64,000 nucleotides of DNA, taken from positions 5,937,501 to 6,001,500 of the forward strand of contig CM049403.1 in the NCBI GenBank assembly GCA_026929865.2. Reading direction: 5' to 3'. A program made the position numbers and the translations under genes. This document shows positions 50,745-63,871 of the stretch, in pieces. Origin of the DNA: Hyperoplus lanceolatus. Taxonomy: Eukaryota > Chordata > Actinopteri > Uranoscopiformes > Ammodytidae. Every line of letters begins with the position of its first letter. Position 1 is the stretch's first letter. Below the pieces are notes generated by a model. The model ran no database searches and was not told the DNA's origin. It saw nothing but the letters and a program-made list of their open reading frames with translations.

Positions 50745-53700
50745 ATAAATTCAATTACTAAATGATAAATATGCCATGCCTTCAGAGAATACTTTATATA
50801 AATGTATAACTATATCAATAAAAAAATTTAATTCAAATAACATTTTTCTTCAAAGAAGAAGTAAATACAAGGTGTTTGTATTTAATTAACAAAGTAACAG
50901 AATACACAATGTATAGTAAAAAAATAAAACCATCATAAAAATATGATTCAAATATTTTAATAAATACCCACACTATTCAACCAAGACGATCTGCATGTGA
51001 GGAGGTCGAAAAACACTTAATGTATGGTAATGTAAATATAAAAGACCTTTCTTTACTCTCACCACAACTACAACTTAGTTTTTCAGTCAGGTAAAGTCTA
51101 CATTAGTATTGTAATACTGTTGTGGAAAGGAGAGAAAATTATGTCAAGAACTCACCCAATTATGAACACAAAGTGATGGTGAGGACTGCAGGGCCAAACA
51201 CCTGAAAAGAAACACAACACTTTTAAACATCTCTAAAATCAGAAGAAATGTAACAAATAAATTAAGGTTTCCCAAGAGAAAATCTTTTAGGGCAGAATGG
51301 ATCTGGGTCTTTAAACTGTCCCTTCTTGGGTTGCAGCAGCTGTGTGCTTGTTCCACATACAGTATCTCACTGCCTTTCGTTCAAATTCAGTTTACTTTGA
51401 GAAAGTTAGCATTAAAGTTAAACTCTTAACTCCTAAAGTGAAATACTAACTTTTGACTGCAGGGGATACACTCAAATTATAATTGTGACTGAAATTTCTA
51501 TTTCTGGTGTTGTGAATGTCCTACATTCTGTTTAGATACAGGTAAGGGTGGGGGTGGAATGATTTTTTTGTCTCCAGGGTCCCAACGATGTGTATTCCTC
51601 TTGCTGAGGAATTCTTTTGTTCTGATAAATTGACATTGTCAGTTTCCCACATTGCCACAGAGTTCCTTATACTATGGGGAGTAGTGGTGGGAACACACAC
51701 GCTACATACGATTGGCGTCAGTCAATGTGACAGCTCTTGTGTTTTGTTTTTTTTCCTTTTCTTTTGAGGGAGGTGGGGGTCTATTTTTCTAAATCTGAAC
51801 TTCTAAGTCGAGGAAGCAGGAAGGAAGAAGAATTAATACACCTACACTCCCCTACTTCTCCCTTTAGAATGGCAAAAGTCTCTTTGTACCCACATCATAA
51901 TTATGGGTGGGCGCCAGTTTGGGATTGTTATCCATGCCTCCAATCCGTACATAATACAATGTTTTGAGCACGTGCAACTGACAAATAAGTTTTTTTCGCT
52001 GTTTTATTTCGCAGTGCTGATATTAGGGACCGTATTGCTTGAAGTGGTGGACTTTCTTCAAGCAGACACTTCCTATTTTCAGAGCCGGTGCTGTATTTTG
52101 TTGCAGAGGCGCGCCGAGTAGCCGAACACAGAGGAAGGGTAACCATCAGCCGGGGTGCTGGGGACACGTTCCTCCAGGGAAATGATCATGTTGATGAACC
52201 AGCTCTATTTGTGTCTCATGCATGCAGTCTGACACTTTATTTCAATATAAATACAGACTCCATTACCCCAGTAATTTCCCTGTGTTTACCTCAACTATCA
52301 CCTTTTTGACTTTCCACTTTTATATGAGGAGTTTAAGTGTTGAGAGCCAGAAAGGGGTGAATACTTTGTGACCAGATAAAGAGAAGAAGAAGGCTGTTCT
52401 TTACAACTATCAGCAAATGTGGAAAAGTTTGCTTTCAGAATGTTTCGGGTTAATGAGGATAATGATTTGAACGCACTTCCTCAGAAAAAATAACCAAATT
52501 AATTGTAAAAAAAAAAATCTTATAGGAATTTGTAGTGCAACAATGTGGTAAAATAAGTATAAAAGCATCAGATCGAAAAGAAAAAGTGGATTATTTGATT
52601 AAAAGAAAATCTATTTGAAAGAAGATTAATACTTTCAGTCGATTTTCAAGCAAAAGCACTAAACACTCTCTGCGTCTGGCTTCTACGATGCAGGCTTTCC
52701 TCTGCATTTTCTCACATTTGTCATCGCATTGCCTGAACTATTGATCAATTAAATGTAAAAGAAATTCAAATGTAAAAGAAGGGATTATTTTTTAGAAAGA
52801 AAGAAAATGTGTTGATATTGATGCATGATCTATTATTTATATAACAGAAAGACAGTAGCCAATAGATAGACCTAGATTGGTAGTTGGATGATCCTACCAG
52901 AGCAGACATTAGAGATATATCATAATTCATATATATACTCTGCACATCAGGAAAACATGCACCACACAATATAAGGGTCAGTTCCTTGAAATAGTTTGTA
53001 TCCTTCATAAGTGTTTTGAGATATTGTATCTACCAATTACACTTCTTTTGTAAGAAGCACAAAGCATGGAAGGGTGACATTAGAATCTCCACAGCAACAA
53101 CAAACAATCACAACACCCAGAGCTCATCGTCAGCAAGTGCCACCAAGGCCAAACTTATGTTGTTTACATGTACCAGAACCATTGTGCCGTCTGTCCATAA
53201 AAGCTCTGAATGAGAAAGTAACAGCTATCTGGGGGCCCTATTAGGTGCAAAGGAAATATGCCTCACTTCATGTTTGCTTGTCTGACAATCAATTTAAAAT
53301 GCTATGTGGTATATTTTATTTTCACCTTCATTTACCCAGGGTAGATTTATCAAGTCCTAATATATTTTTTTAAAGAAACTCCATGTACAAAATACTCACT
53401 TCAGGAACCTTCTGGAGCACAACAATAGCTAATACATACACTTTGTAGCTGCAAAACAACCATAATAATAGAAACGCCTGTATTCAAACCAGTACTACTC
53501 AATGTAGTTCCCTCTCCTGCTCATGAAATCTGAGTAACTTTAAAAAAAAATACTTTAGTTTAAATACAGTATAACAAATAATCTGACCAATTGCTATGAT
53601 GTTTCGTTGGGAAGTGGGAGACGAAATGTCACTGTTCTTGGAGTTACAGTCTGTAAGTGACAGATTGTGAGAAAAACAAAAAGGGTTTTCAGAATGTTCC

Positions 53701-56402
53701 ATCCAAAAGACATCTGGGGACGCAGCCAGTAAAGAAGGAATTGTGTAACTAACTGGTGATGACGTCAGACATTTGGGAGAGACAGGTCAGATGGGCTCAT
53801 GGGTTTGTATGTGGGACCAAGTTGCCAACTGCAGCCAAGTCATTAAGTTTAAAGCAGAATTGAGTAGAATAGTAAATGTTGCTCACGCTGGTATTAGCAC
53901 AGTTTATATAAGGCAGTGGTGGGCAAACAGCAGCTGTGTCGAATCTAGGCCTGCAGCAACAACAACAACAAATTGTGTATTGAACTGATGACGTTAAATA
54001 CTGCCAGCACATTAAGTGAGACCTTCAAACTGTGTGGAGATTAATTCAACAACATCAGTCTAACCAGCACAGATTTGTTTCTAAAAAAAAAACAAATAAT
54101 GGGCCGTCTAAAAGAGATGCGCTCTGGTGACGTTTTTTCTGAGGAAAAAGTGTGTGCGTGCGTGCGTGTGGTAATTCAGCCAAAACTAATATTTCCCCCA
54201 ATATATCAGGTGGCTGTTAATGAGCCATGTGTCACAGATGCTGCTGCTGCTCTGTCTCCTCCTGATAGAGATAAAAACAAATAAAAAAAAACAGGTGAAA
54301 CTATGCAGCCAAACTACAACAACTAACTTCCATTTGTTTGTACAACACTGGCATGCACCTGTACCTTTCACCCTATGCAGGAGCTTTTTTCACCTCCCCC
54401 CACTAATCTCTCCAACAACCCCCCCAGGCAAGTGTATTACTGTTTGAACAACATCTGGCTTAGACTAAATCAAGTGTGAGAAGACGTAATGTTTATATAG
54501 CAGTAATATGATTGCACTAATGAATACAAGATACCCGAAGCTATATACAAATGTCCAAGTAAATACCTAAAATGATTGCTATAAAAACTGTAGTAGAATG
54601 TGATCATTTTGAAAGAAATGTAATTAAAATACTGTGCCCTTCACAGAGTATCGCAATCTTACCTGGAATTCTATTCTATAGTTGGATGTGACCTTACACT
54701 AAATAACCATGCAGACATGGGGGGATGTACATTACATTAAATCCAGTAATAGGTTATTCATAACGGTTTGCCATCACACTGTGGACACTCGCAAATGTTC
54801 AGGCATATTTTTTTTTAGATAGTCAAATAAAATGAGCCAATTTCCGTTCAATGCCAAATTCATTATGATAACTTAGGTGAAACAATTTTCAGCCTCGTAA
54901 GGCCAAGGAAAAAACCACAATGAGCTAAATACTTTAAATTATCAAAGCTATTAAAACATTCAGATAGAGCAATTTGCTATCAAACACAAGTGATCATCCA
55001 AGTACATTAGACCATTTACACATTTCTAAAGACCCACAATCTGTCAAAGAAATGTAATTTAGGGCCCTGAAAAGGTCTCTATTTATCAGGTTATGATGGA
55101 CGGGCTTGAAAGAGAGAAACAAGAGCGCATGCGTCACACACACTCTCCTTTTAACTCATTTTCTTTTCAACTCCACGTTCTGGTATTTCTATATATGCAG
55201 CGTGTTTGAATGCTCATGATGTCTTTTTTGACCCAACATTTTTCTCATACTACCAACGTTGAGGTTGCAGGGGATCTATTCCCACTATGGATACATTCCT
55301 TTCTAAAGTGCTCCTAGAATGGACAGCTTGATTGGGCCCTTAATGTTTACAGCCTGAAAACGGGGAGTCTAAAACCAATGAAAAATGCATATCCCTGAAA
55401 AACACCTTGGCTTTTTCCCTGGGCTTTACGGTGTATTTATAACCACTTCTTCGCAGCAAAGTGGAAGGCATGTTCCAATATCATTAGACCATGTTACCTT
55501 TCCTAAACTAGGTAGAGTACAGCATACCACTGGGCTTACAGGAGCCTGCCTCGGGGCAGACGGGAGTGCAGGGGAAAAACCCTTGATAGAAAAACAAGTG
55601 GCTTATTTGAATCAACCATTCATCTGATCCAAGAATACAGCCGGCTCTCACTTAAGAGGTGAGCAGGCTCCCAGGAGGAATTAAGCAGAGTGACTGTCAA
55701 AGCGTCACAGTTTGAATTTTTATATTTTACCGCTTGTGGATGTGCATAAATGTGGTTCCATGAGGTGTACAATTTCCAAAATTCATAGTCCTGTACTGCA
55801 TCTCCTGAGTCTCTGTCTCTAATCTCAGTGCTTTCCCCAACTTGTCATTCCTCACCTGCCCATAGGTTGCCTCCCTCCACTGAATTTGGCCTGACCGAGC
55901 CTTTTTCTGTGGGCCTGCTCCTGTCAGCTGTTTGTGTTGGCCTGTTGATATTCCAGTCTGTTCACTCCATACCTGCAGGCTGTTTACTGATGCCACTGTA
56001 GCTAAACATGCGTTGCATTTGAACCCTCCCTCCAGTTGCCCCCATGACCCAGTCCCAAAGTCCACTGTCACAGACTCTCAGATTTTGACCATGGTGAACA
56101 TGGAGAGCAATCACACATCTGACAACAGACTTTTTCAACACTTTCTATAGGTCTGCATAACTTCAGATTGCCATAATAAAAGCTTCTCCTTATGGAAAAT
56201 GGATACAGCGCTGGGTCGGGTGTCATTGACAACTGTGTCACATTGCAAAACATATTTACCAGGTACTAATTCAGTGTCTATGTTTTTGACTGTTTATCAC
56301 TTGCTATATTGCCAAAGAAAAAGTACGGTAAATGATTACAATTATAACAAAAACACTTTTTGGGAGGTAACTTTTAAGTATTTAATGAATTTTGATCTTG
56401 CA
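50745..56402. other. Gene-free stretch
   Basis: About 5.7 kb with no recognised gene. Contents are simple A/T runs, a (CAA)n patch at 53955-53971, GCGTGCGTGCGTG at 54155-54168, and an open 114-codon minus-strand frame at 55727-56071 without known domains. Repeat content is low. Confidence 0.5.
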
Positions 56403-57280
56403 CTTTAAGCGGCTACAAGTAACATTTAAATATCTTTTAAACAGCCTCATGTTTCCTCTGATAATCATCATATAGTTTTTATTACTGCTTTTGGTCTGGT
56501 CGCACACCCAGTCCGATTTTCGGTTCGCTCGTGCAGGCTCTATGGTCACATATCCGTATTGGTCGCAGATTTCAGTGTGGAGCAGCAACACGATTTGAGA
56601 AGCCTATCCCTCCAGGTGAGGGAAGGGGAGCGGGAGCCTTGTTTGAGACATTTATCTGTCGTCATAATGACTGATAACGGGGCTGAACCATCAAAGAAAA
56701 AAAAGAGAATGCAATGAAGAAAAGCTAAAAGGGAGAGTGATATAGGCTACGGGCGGGACGAGGGCGTTGCCAAGCAACGTGTATACAATTTCACGAGAGC
56801 GAAACTAGACTGCAGTGTTTACTCCTAAATGAATGAGCGGTTGGTACTAACACAAAGTTTGCTTTGCTTCACCATTATCTGAAATAGTCATTATTTACAA
56901 CAACACAAACACATTACCTCATCGTGAGTGATCCATACTAACTGCCGTCTCTCGTTCATTCGCTTTCTGTGAGGACACGTAATCTTTCAACTCCGTGAGA
57001 GAGAGTAGTTGTGACGCTGCTGTATCAACTCATTGCAATCAGGTGTGTGTAGCACTGACTGGCATTAGTTGATGCAGTGTCAAAACCACTCTCACGGAGC
57101 CGAAAAGAGTCCTCACACTTTCAACACACGGACATGCACTATATTGCGCCCTTCTCAGTTCACACTTGCACGCCTGGCACGAGCTAGAAAACAGCTTTGC
57201 GACAGCGGGCGTCGTAAAAATACTACCGCTTTTGTCCAAAGGGGCCGCCAACGAACCATGTTACTCGTAGTGGCTTTAAG
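56403..57280. mobile_element. TTTAA-flanked inverted-repeat element
   Basis: The left end GCGGCTACAAGTAAC and right end GTTACTCGTAGTGGC are inverted repeats, each bounded by TTTAA (56404-56408 and 57275-57279), suggesting a TTAA-type target. The 0.88 kb interior has no transposase but holds a strong internal hairpin at about 56992-57101. A truncated relative lies at 33334-33381. Confidence 0.78.
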
Positions 57281-59815
57281 GAAACAAACAAGCCCCGCTC
57301 TTTACTACATAATGTATGTACAGTATGTATGGGAGCCAAAAATGTTGTTTATGCCTTACTTTTTCATTGAGGGATAATTACAATTTGAGTTGTCATCTCG
57401 TTTCTAAGTTTAGAAGAAGTATAGTAAGAGTATAGCAATCGCACAAAAACAAATCTAGGGCTCTTGTTTACATTCTTCTGATGCCTTTATAACAATTGAA
57501 AGTTGGGCCAGTGGAGGAATTTAAGAGTTTAGGGAACGCATCTAATGTACAAGATCTGTCTGACCTCAAACCTGACATGTACTCTCAACCTCCGCCTAAA
57601 TCCCAAACAGGGAACTCAAATAACAAGCAAGCCATGTATAGAGTAAAGCCTATGTGTCTGTGCTTACAGTGACTGTAGTACTTGATCCACAATTCACGCT
57701 ACATTCAATACAACTCACTAAGCCCCAGACCGTAACCTTTAACCTCCCATGTACTTAGAAAAAATATGCCATGAGAACAGTTTGGAAAAACAAAGACGCT
57801 TTTCTCTTTATGTTGTGACAACAGTACAGACATCACATCCAGCTCTTTCTATTCATATGTAATAGTATTATAGCAATGCTTTAAAAAGGTTAAATCTTAC
57901 TGCATTAGTGCTCACACAGCATCAACACAGCATATATTCTGTGACAGTGCATGGGAGGCAGTGCGTTCCTGCAGGTTTCTTCCACTTGTACCCTTTAAAA
58001 AGGTGTCAAAATCACTTTGTCAAAATCAGTGAATTATCCCCTCATGATCAGATACCTGTCCATATTGAGTGTGCGTGGAAATAAAATCCAGTGTTAAGAC
58101 ACAGCTCAAGTTCTTTAAACTATTATGTTGCTAGCTACGGTGGGCCCCTCTTGTTTATATACCCTTTGTCAACATACCCGTTTAGAGCATAGGCTGTGAA
58201 TTAACACCAGATTTGTTTTCAGCACGCACACAGTACAGACGGGTAGCGGATAGTGAGGAGATATTCAATGATTTTGACAAAGTGATTTAGACAACAAACC
58301 CTTTGAAGAGGATTTTTGGGGGAGTTTTTCCTCAGCCAAATCAAGGGTCTAAGGACAGAGAGTGTCATATGCTCGCTGTACAGACTATTAAGAACCCATG
58401 AGGCAAATCATTATTTCTGATGTTGGGATGCATAAACAAAAATTGACTTGACAAATTGACTTGACATTTAGTTAATCCTTGGTTTGTTTGTTTCCATATT
58501 CTGAGTATAATCAGTATGAGAAACTAATAGACTTATCATGAGACCATACAAGAGAGTAAGTTCATGTTGAGCCGACACCTCTAGGGATGGAGCCGATCCG
58601 ATCCAATATCGGACTGACGACTCCGATTCTAAAAAAATATTTTAGAAATCTAAATTATTTCAACTATAAGATAAATTAACATTTGAAGACCATAGCTATC
58701 TGATATAGCACACATTAATATCAAAATGAGCAATTCAAAAGTTGAGTTCTGATGTTCTGCATTCAAACAGTTCAAAGCTGTTTAGATCCAATCCTATGCA
58801 TTTGTGTATATTTGTTGCTCTTTTAGATTAGAATTACTGTGTTGCTTAAGCCTTCCTAACCTTACACATAACATTGTCACCAATAAACACCAACAAGAAA
58901 AACTCTGGTTTTGCTCTCACATGATCATGGTCATCAAATATTGTGAGAGAAGTGCAATGCTAAAGGGTTGGGGTAAGGGTTAGGAAAGATTTTGGTTAAT
59001 AAAAAGGCAAACACTAATTGCCAAGATGATGAAATCAGTCCGACAACATGAACTGCCTGGGTTCTGACGAGATACATAAAGCCCAGAGCCTCAAATCTCT
59101 TTCAAAGTATAATTCAATCAAACCAATGGACTTAAGTTGTTCCAGCAAGATGTGTAAGAATGGCTCCTGTAAAGGAAAAACTTGTTTTCCACAGATTTGG
59201 CCTTAATTCAAAGTGCATGTTATCCTGGAAAGAAGATACCACACCTACACACATTACAGTCACAAAACACAAAATGGTGTCCTGGAAAATAAATTACCAA
59301 TTACGCCTCTATTTTGCATACAAACCCTAAAGATTACAAAAAAAAGTCCAACATCATAGACTTCCTTGATGTAAGGATGCATGGAGGGGTGAGTGTGAGG
59401 TTATATGAAGACTCGGTACCACAGTGCCAAAACAGAGACAGTGACTTCCAGCCAAGAGAATGATTTGGGTCAGTAGGTAATTGCATTCCTGGACCACGGG
59501 GGACTTGTTGGCAATTAATTCTGCCAATGAGCCACATGAAATATGCACATATACAGTGTGCCAGTAGACTGATAACTGTAGCTCTCTTAAACATAGCTCT
59601 CTTTCATGGAGTGATGGGGAGAAACGTCTGCTGCCGACACCCAGTCACTCACAGCTACAATGACACAATAAGATTGTGTGGCAGAAGTGTTGGGCCTCAA
59701 AAGTCTTGCTCAATATACCTACTCTGAGTTCCTAAAGTATATTGGCTTCTCCAAAACTGATACGGTGACACGTCAGGCTTTATCAACCACTTCAAATGTT
59801 TTTATCTCTCAGAAG
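57281..59815. other. Gene-free stretch
   Basis: AT-rich sequence with one small MITE-like fragment at 58582-58640. No gene recognised; the ORF pairs near 59334-59727 overlap in several frames and carry no known domain. Confidence 0.5.
58582..58640. mobile_element. MITE end fragment (TAGGGATGxxxCCGATCCGAT type)
   Basis: CTAGGGATGGAGCCGATCCG followed by ATATCGGACTGACGACTCCG resembles a common fish hAT-type terminus (AGGGATGCACCGATCC). The opposite end is not found. Confidence 0.5.
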
Positions 59816-59824
59816 GTATCCCAG

Positions 59825-60013
59825 GGGGCGCCCATGGCTCAGTTGATGGGGCGCCCCCCCCCCCCGGGCCAACGCCCAGCAGTTGACCCGTGTTCGAATC
59901 CTGCCCGGGTCAGTTCTCTGCATGTCCTCTACTCTTTGCTCCATTTCAACACTGTCTCGCCAATCTGTCTAATAACGCAAAAATGCCCAAAAGATAATCT
60001 TAAAAAAAAAAAA
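59825..60013 (+). mobile_element. tRNA-derived SINE with a perfect target duplication
   Basis: A 189-base SINE flanked by identical 9-base repeats GTATCCCAG (59816-59824 and 60014-60022). The head has pol III promoter boxes: TGGCTCAGTTGATGGGGC (A box, from 59835) and GTTCGAATCC (B box, from 59892). The body TTCTCTGCATGTCCTCTACT and an A-rich tail follow. A run of about 10 C and a shortened body mark minor changes. The intact duplication implies a fairly recent insertion. The family also appears at 32865-32965. Confidence 0.93.
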
Positions 60014-62149
60014 GTATCCCAGAGCCAGGCCAAGCCTATTCCTTCTCTTCTCTTATTTTCCTCCAGAAGGAAAAAATACAACTATCGTAGCTTTAAAGGG
60101 CCATTCACAATATTTTTTAACCCCTACCACTTCTCTGTTGGTAGCTGATATCCCGTAAAAATGATTTGCAGTATCCCTTTTCCATCAAGAGTGCTTTGTA
60201 TGCATAATGAATACTAAACACTATTTTCTACTTTCAATTGTTTAAGCTAAATTCAATTTAAGGAGCTTTTTTGACATTTCCAGGGGTTCACAATGTTGAT
60301 AATATATAATATTTACACCATAAATGCCTGTTCTTTGAAAGGTTTGTACTACTTATTATTATAGTTATATATTATATTTACATTGAAAGTATAACAATCT
60401 TGTCACACTAACCATGTCCACTGACATCCTTCCTTTCATCATTCTTATCTGGTTATGTGGTTTTCTGTTGACATGTTTTGGCACATCAGTGATGGCTGTG
60501 TTTTGCCAACAACATGCTTCAGTAATTTGAGCGGTCTTTAGAGGCTGGCATCTGTCAATGCAGGCCAAGCAAGTGTATCAGTCACATTGTGTACAAAGTG
60601 TCCCATGAGCCTCCAGCTTCGGCCTAATCTGAGATTAATCAGTTAGTGGCATCTGACCCCTATATGATACGGGGTACCAAGAAAATGTCACTATACTGGC
60701 ATCATCACTCCACTGTCATTACGATAACCTTAAAGATTAACTGTTGTTTACTGCTCACAAAAGTGTTTAACAGTAACTCACCAAGGAGAATGTAAAAAAG
60801 GGGTTTTGGGGTTGAAAACCTAAAAAGTGAAATCAGATACAATGCAAAGGTAAATATTTTGAACTTGGAACTCCTTCAGACACTCAATCAGTCATAATAC
60901 TGCTGCCTCTATAATGGCTGTCCAAAAACTGTGTTGATTTTTGAAGAAGGAAGCATGAAGCAATTTGGATGAATTATCTTGATTTTGATTTTACAGAGTT
61001 TTCAGATATTAAAAATCAGATTTGTTTTTCCATGATAATCATTTAAAACACTTCAGAGACGGTGAATGACGTTGGAATAGCGTCGATACGGAGGCTCTGA
61101 AACTCTGAAGTGCAATTTGATTTCATAGTAACAAAGGAAATTTGAAATTGGGGGCTAAAGTTAAAGTAATGATTGTAGTACACTTCTAATAAGACCAATT
61201 TTAAGCAAAAATGAGTCGTACGAAATGACAAACTTGAATTTGAGAGATCTTGTGAGACATAACAAATGGCAGCAGGCAGAAAGAACTGACAGACAGAAGT
61301 AAGGAGTTCCCGGCCAGTAATATGAGGCCTTTCCACAGGGAAATCTGGGCTCAACAACAAGAAAGAAAGCTTTCCTGAAAAAATTTGCACATGTGCACAT
61401 GAACCATTAAGCAAATGATACTTTTTCTTATGAAATGAAATGAATCCTGACATTTTCCAGATAGGACATAAAGTGTCTGATGCATCTCCTCACATACTAT
61501 CAGTAAGCCACCAAGAAGGATGGTCGTGACATCATGCATTGGGTGAGGGGGAATTTATTTGTATTGGATAAAGAAACAATAAATGCAGGCAAGTCTCGAG
61601 GTGAACCGCCTTCAAAGTGCCGAAGACCTTAAAACTGTGGTGATGATTTATGTTCACACACAATACTGGCCAGCACCAGCATGCAAAGCCAAGTCAACAC
61701 AGAAATGGAGGGACCCAGCCAAAAACCTTGGAATCTATTGAAAAATAATACATCTGAGATCTGTTATTTATTGACTCACACTATCCAAATTGACTAGGAA
61801 AATAAAAATAAAAATCCAACTTAAGACTGGGAGAACATTCCAGAATTCAGAAGCAGCTCCTGACCTATAAAAGAGGTATTAAAGCAGTTCAAGTTGCTCA
61901 ATATGCTACTAGAAGGTATTTGCTTGCTTTTGCGTCTCAATTCTGAAAAAATAAAACAGAAAAAATTCCAAATTTGTAAGTTCATGTTCAAAATAAGCCA
62001 TTTCTTTCATTGTTGATGCCCCTATGGCCATGAGAGAAGAAACAGAAGCTGCACCACCACCACACGTGTTTACTTGCTAATCTCAGTATTCAATCTGCAC
62101 AGGGGAAAACTCTCAACGGTATAGAAGAAAAAAATAGCTTGTTTGGAAG

Positions 62150-62640
62150 GCCTCCTCAGGGATAGAGTAATCAAGAGTTAAAGACAAAAACAGAAAGTAA
62201 TCAAACCCCTTAAAGTGATTCTCCGTAATAAGAAAGATAATCTCCTCCACTTTAGCTTGATTCTCCCCAGCTCAGTCGGATCCTCGGTGAAATTGCTCTT
62301 CTTAATCATGCCTTAATTTGTTGACGAGATTCATTTGGAAAAGACTCGCGTTGGAAAAAAAAAACATACAATCTCTCCCAAGCATAGGGATGCCAACGTC
62401 TTGAAATTAAGGAGCCGCAAAGTAGAGTGAGAGCAGATTAAGTCATTTTAAGAGTGATGGGAGTTGCCACCGGAGACTGATGTAACCAATGATGGGTTTC
62501 TGTCACTGCTAATTGAACCAGTAGAGCCTTTTTTGCCTTATGTGTCTATCTCTCAGACAACAGTTCAGCTTTGTAAAGCCTGTTAAAGAGAGGTCACCGC
62601 AAGATCAGCTGTACAGATAAAGTCTCATCTCCTTAGACTT
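62150..62640. promoter_or_regulatory. Candidate regulatory patch
   Basis: A repeat-poor block with CTTAATCATGCCTTAATTTG near 62300, AGATTAAGTCATTTTAAG, GTAACCAATGATGGG and GCTAATTGAACC. The motif density resembles conserved non-coding DNA. No conservation evidence in hand. Confidence 0.28.
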
Positions 62641-62883
62641 CAAGGTTGGTATGGTTCACTGTGTTCAGCTCAGACCCAACACATTGGTTTGCTTGGCGCT
62701 CAAGCCTTGTGCCTTTAGAGATAGTACGATGGTAAAAACACTGATTTCAGGGATGGAATGTAAGAATTAAATGGCAATACAATGTGTTTCACATGTGCTG
62801 CTGTCCTGTCCTCCTCTATCCAGCTTCAATAAATATTGCTGCATAAGTCATCCCAGTCTGCTGAGAAATTATTTCGCCTGAGC

Positions 62884-62896
62884 TGACCTCTGACCC
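62884..62896 (-). promoter_or_regulatory. DR1-type nuclear receptor motif
   Basis: TGACCTCTGACCC on the plus strand is GGGTCAGAGGTCA on the minus strand: two AGGTCA-like half sites one base apart, the DR1 pattern bound by HNF4, RXR/PPAR or COUP-TF. A 13-base motif can arise by chance; its interest is that it lies close to the motif-rich block at 62150-62640. Confidence 0.35.
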
Positions 62897-63598
62897 CTTA
62901 AAAATCCCCATCACAGAAACTAGGCCATCCCATGGGCCATCCAAGCACTAGATGTGTTTTTTTAGTATTTGGACACATAAATATTTCAGCCAATTAACTC
63001 AAGGGATCACTGAAATGTTCACAATTCAGGAACTGAAATGAAACAAAATTCATGGCAATACATCCAATAGTAGTCAAGACATTTCACTCAAAAGCACAAA
63101 TTGCTACAATGTAGAACAGTCCAAAATAATTTGGGCATCAATGTTACATTTTAACATGTTCATCACTCATAGCAGCAGCTTAAAGAGAAACATGTTTTGC
63201 TTATTGGCTTTAGTGAACTGTAATGCTGAGCCATGTTCCCAGAAGAGGAACTCATAAAAAGGTGCCATATAGAAATACCGATAACACAGCAGTTAATAAT
63301 GTCTGAAATATGGGTTTAGGTTTTAGTTTGTGTTTAGAATCAGTACTATGAACAAAAAAACAACAATATAAAAGTAATTGGATAATCACAGCATGCCATC
63401 GCTAAAGTCCGCAGCACTAGCTCTTCAAGAGTAAGGAAAATCATTTAGCCCTTCCCTCTGATACTACTGCCAGGCACCTGCCACTATGTGTTTGAAGTGT
63501 AAAAGTACAAGCCAGGAGGAAGATCAGACCTGTACAACTGTAGATATCAGTTACAGTGGAGGTCTGCAAAACCAGATGTCTTCCATGACCCGAGCTGC

Positions 63599-63732
<134 letters not shown>

Positions 63733-63815
63733 ATTTTCTATCCTACGAAATCTATTCAGTTCAGTCAGACACCATGTATTTGTGTCCTTTCCCCTTCATC
63801 TATAACTTGCTCCTA

Positions 63816-63871
63816 TTACTGACATACAGTTACTGACATACAGTTACTGACATACAGTTACTGACATACAG
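63816..63871. repeat. Perfect 14-base tandem repeat, four copies
   Basis: TTACTGACATACAG is repeated four times without change, 85 bases after the CA tract. Perfect identity suggests recent expansion and likely length polymorphism. Confidence 0.97.

Noticed and set aside
55727-56071. Minus-strand ORF of 114 codons in the lpp direction
   Set aside because: Open and of mixed composition, but I recognise no domain, see no convincing splice frame to lpp, and the length is possible by chance in a 64 kb window. A protein search with no hit would confirm rejection.
59835-59901. A genuine tRNA gene at the pol III boxes
   Set aside because: The boxes belong to a SINE: there is a SINE body, an A-rich tail and a 9-base target duplication, and the tRNA arms do not pair properly.
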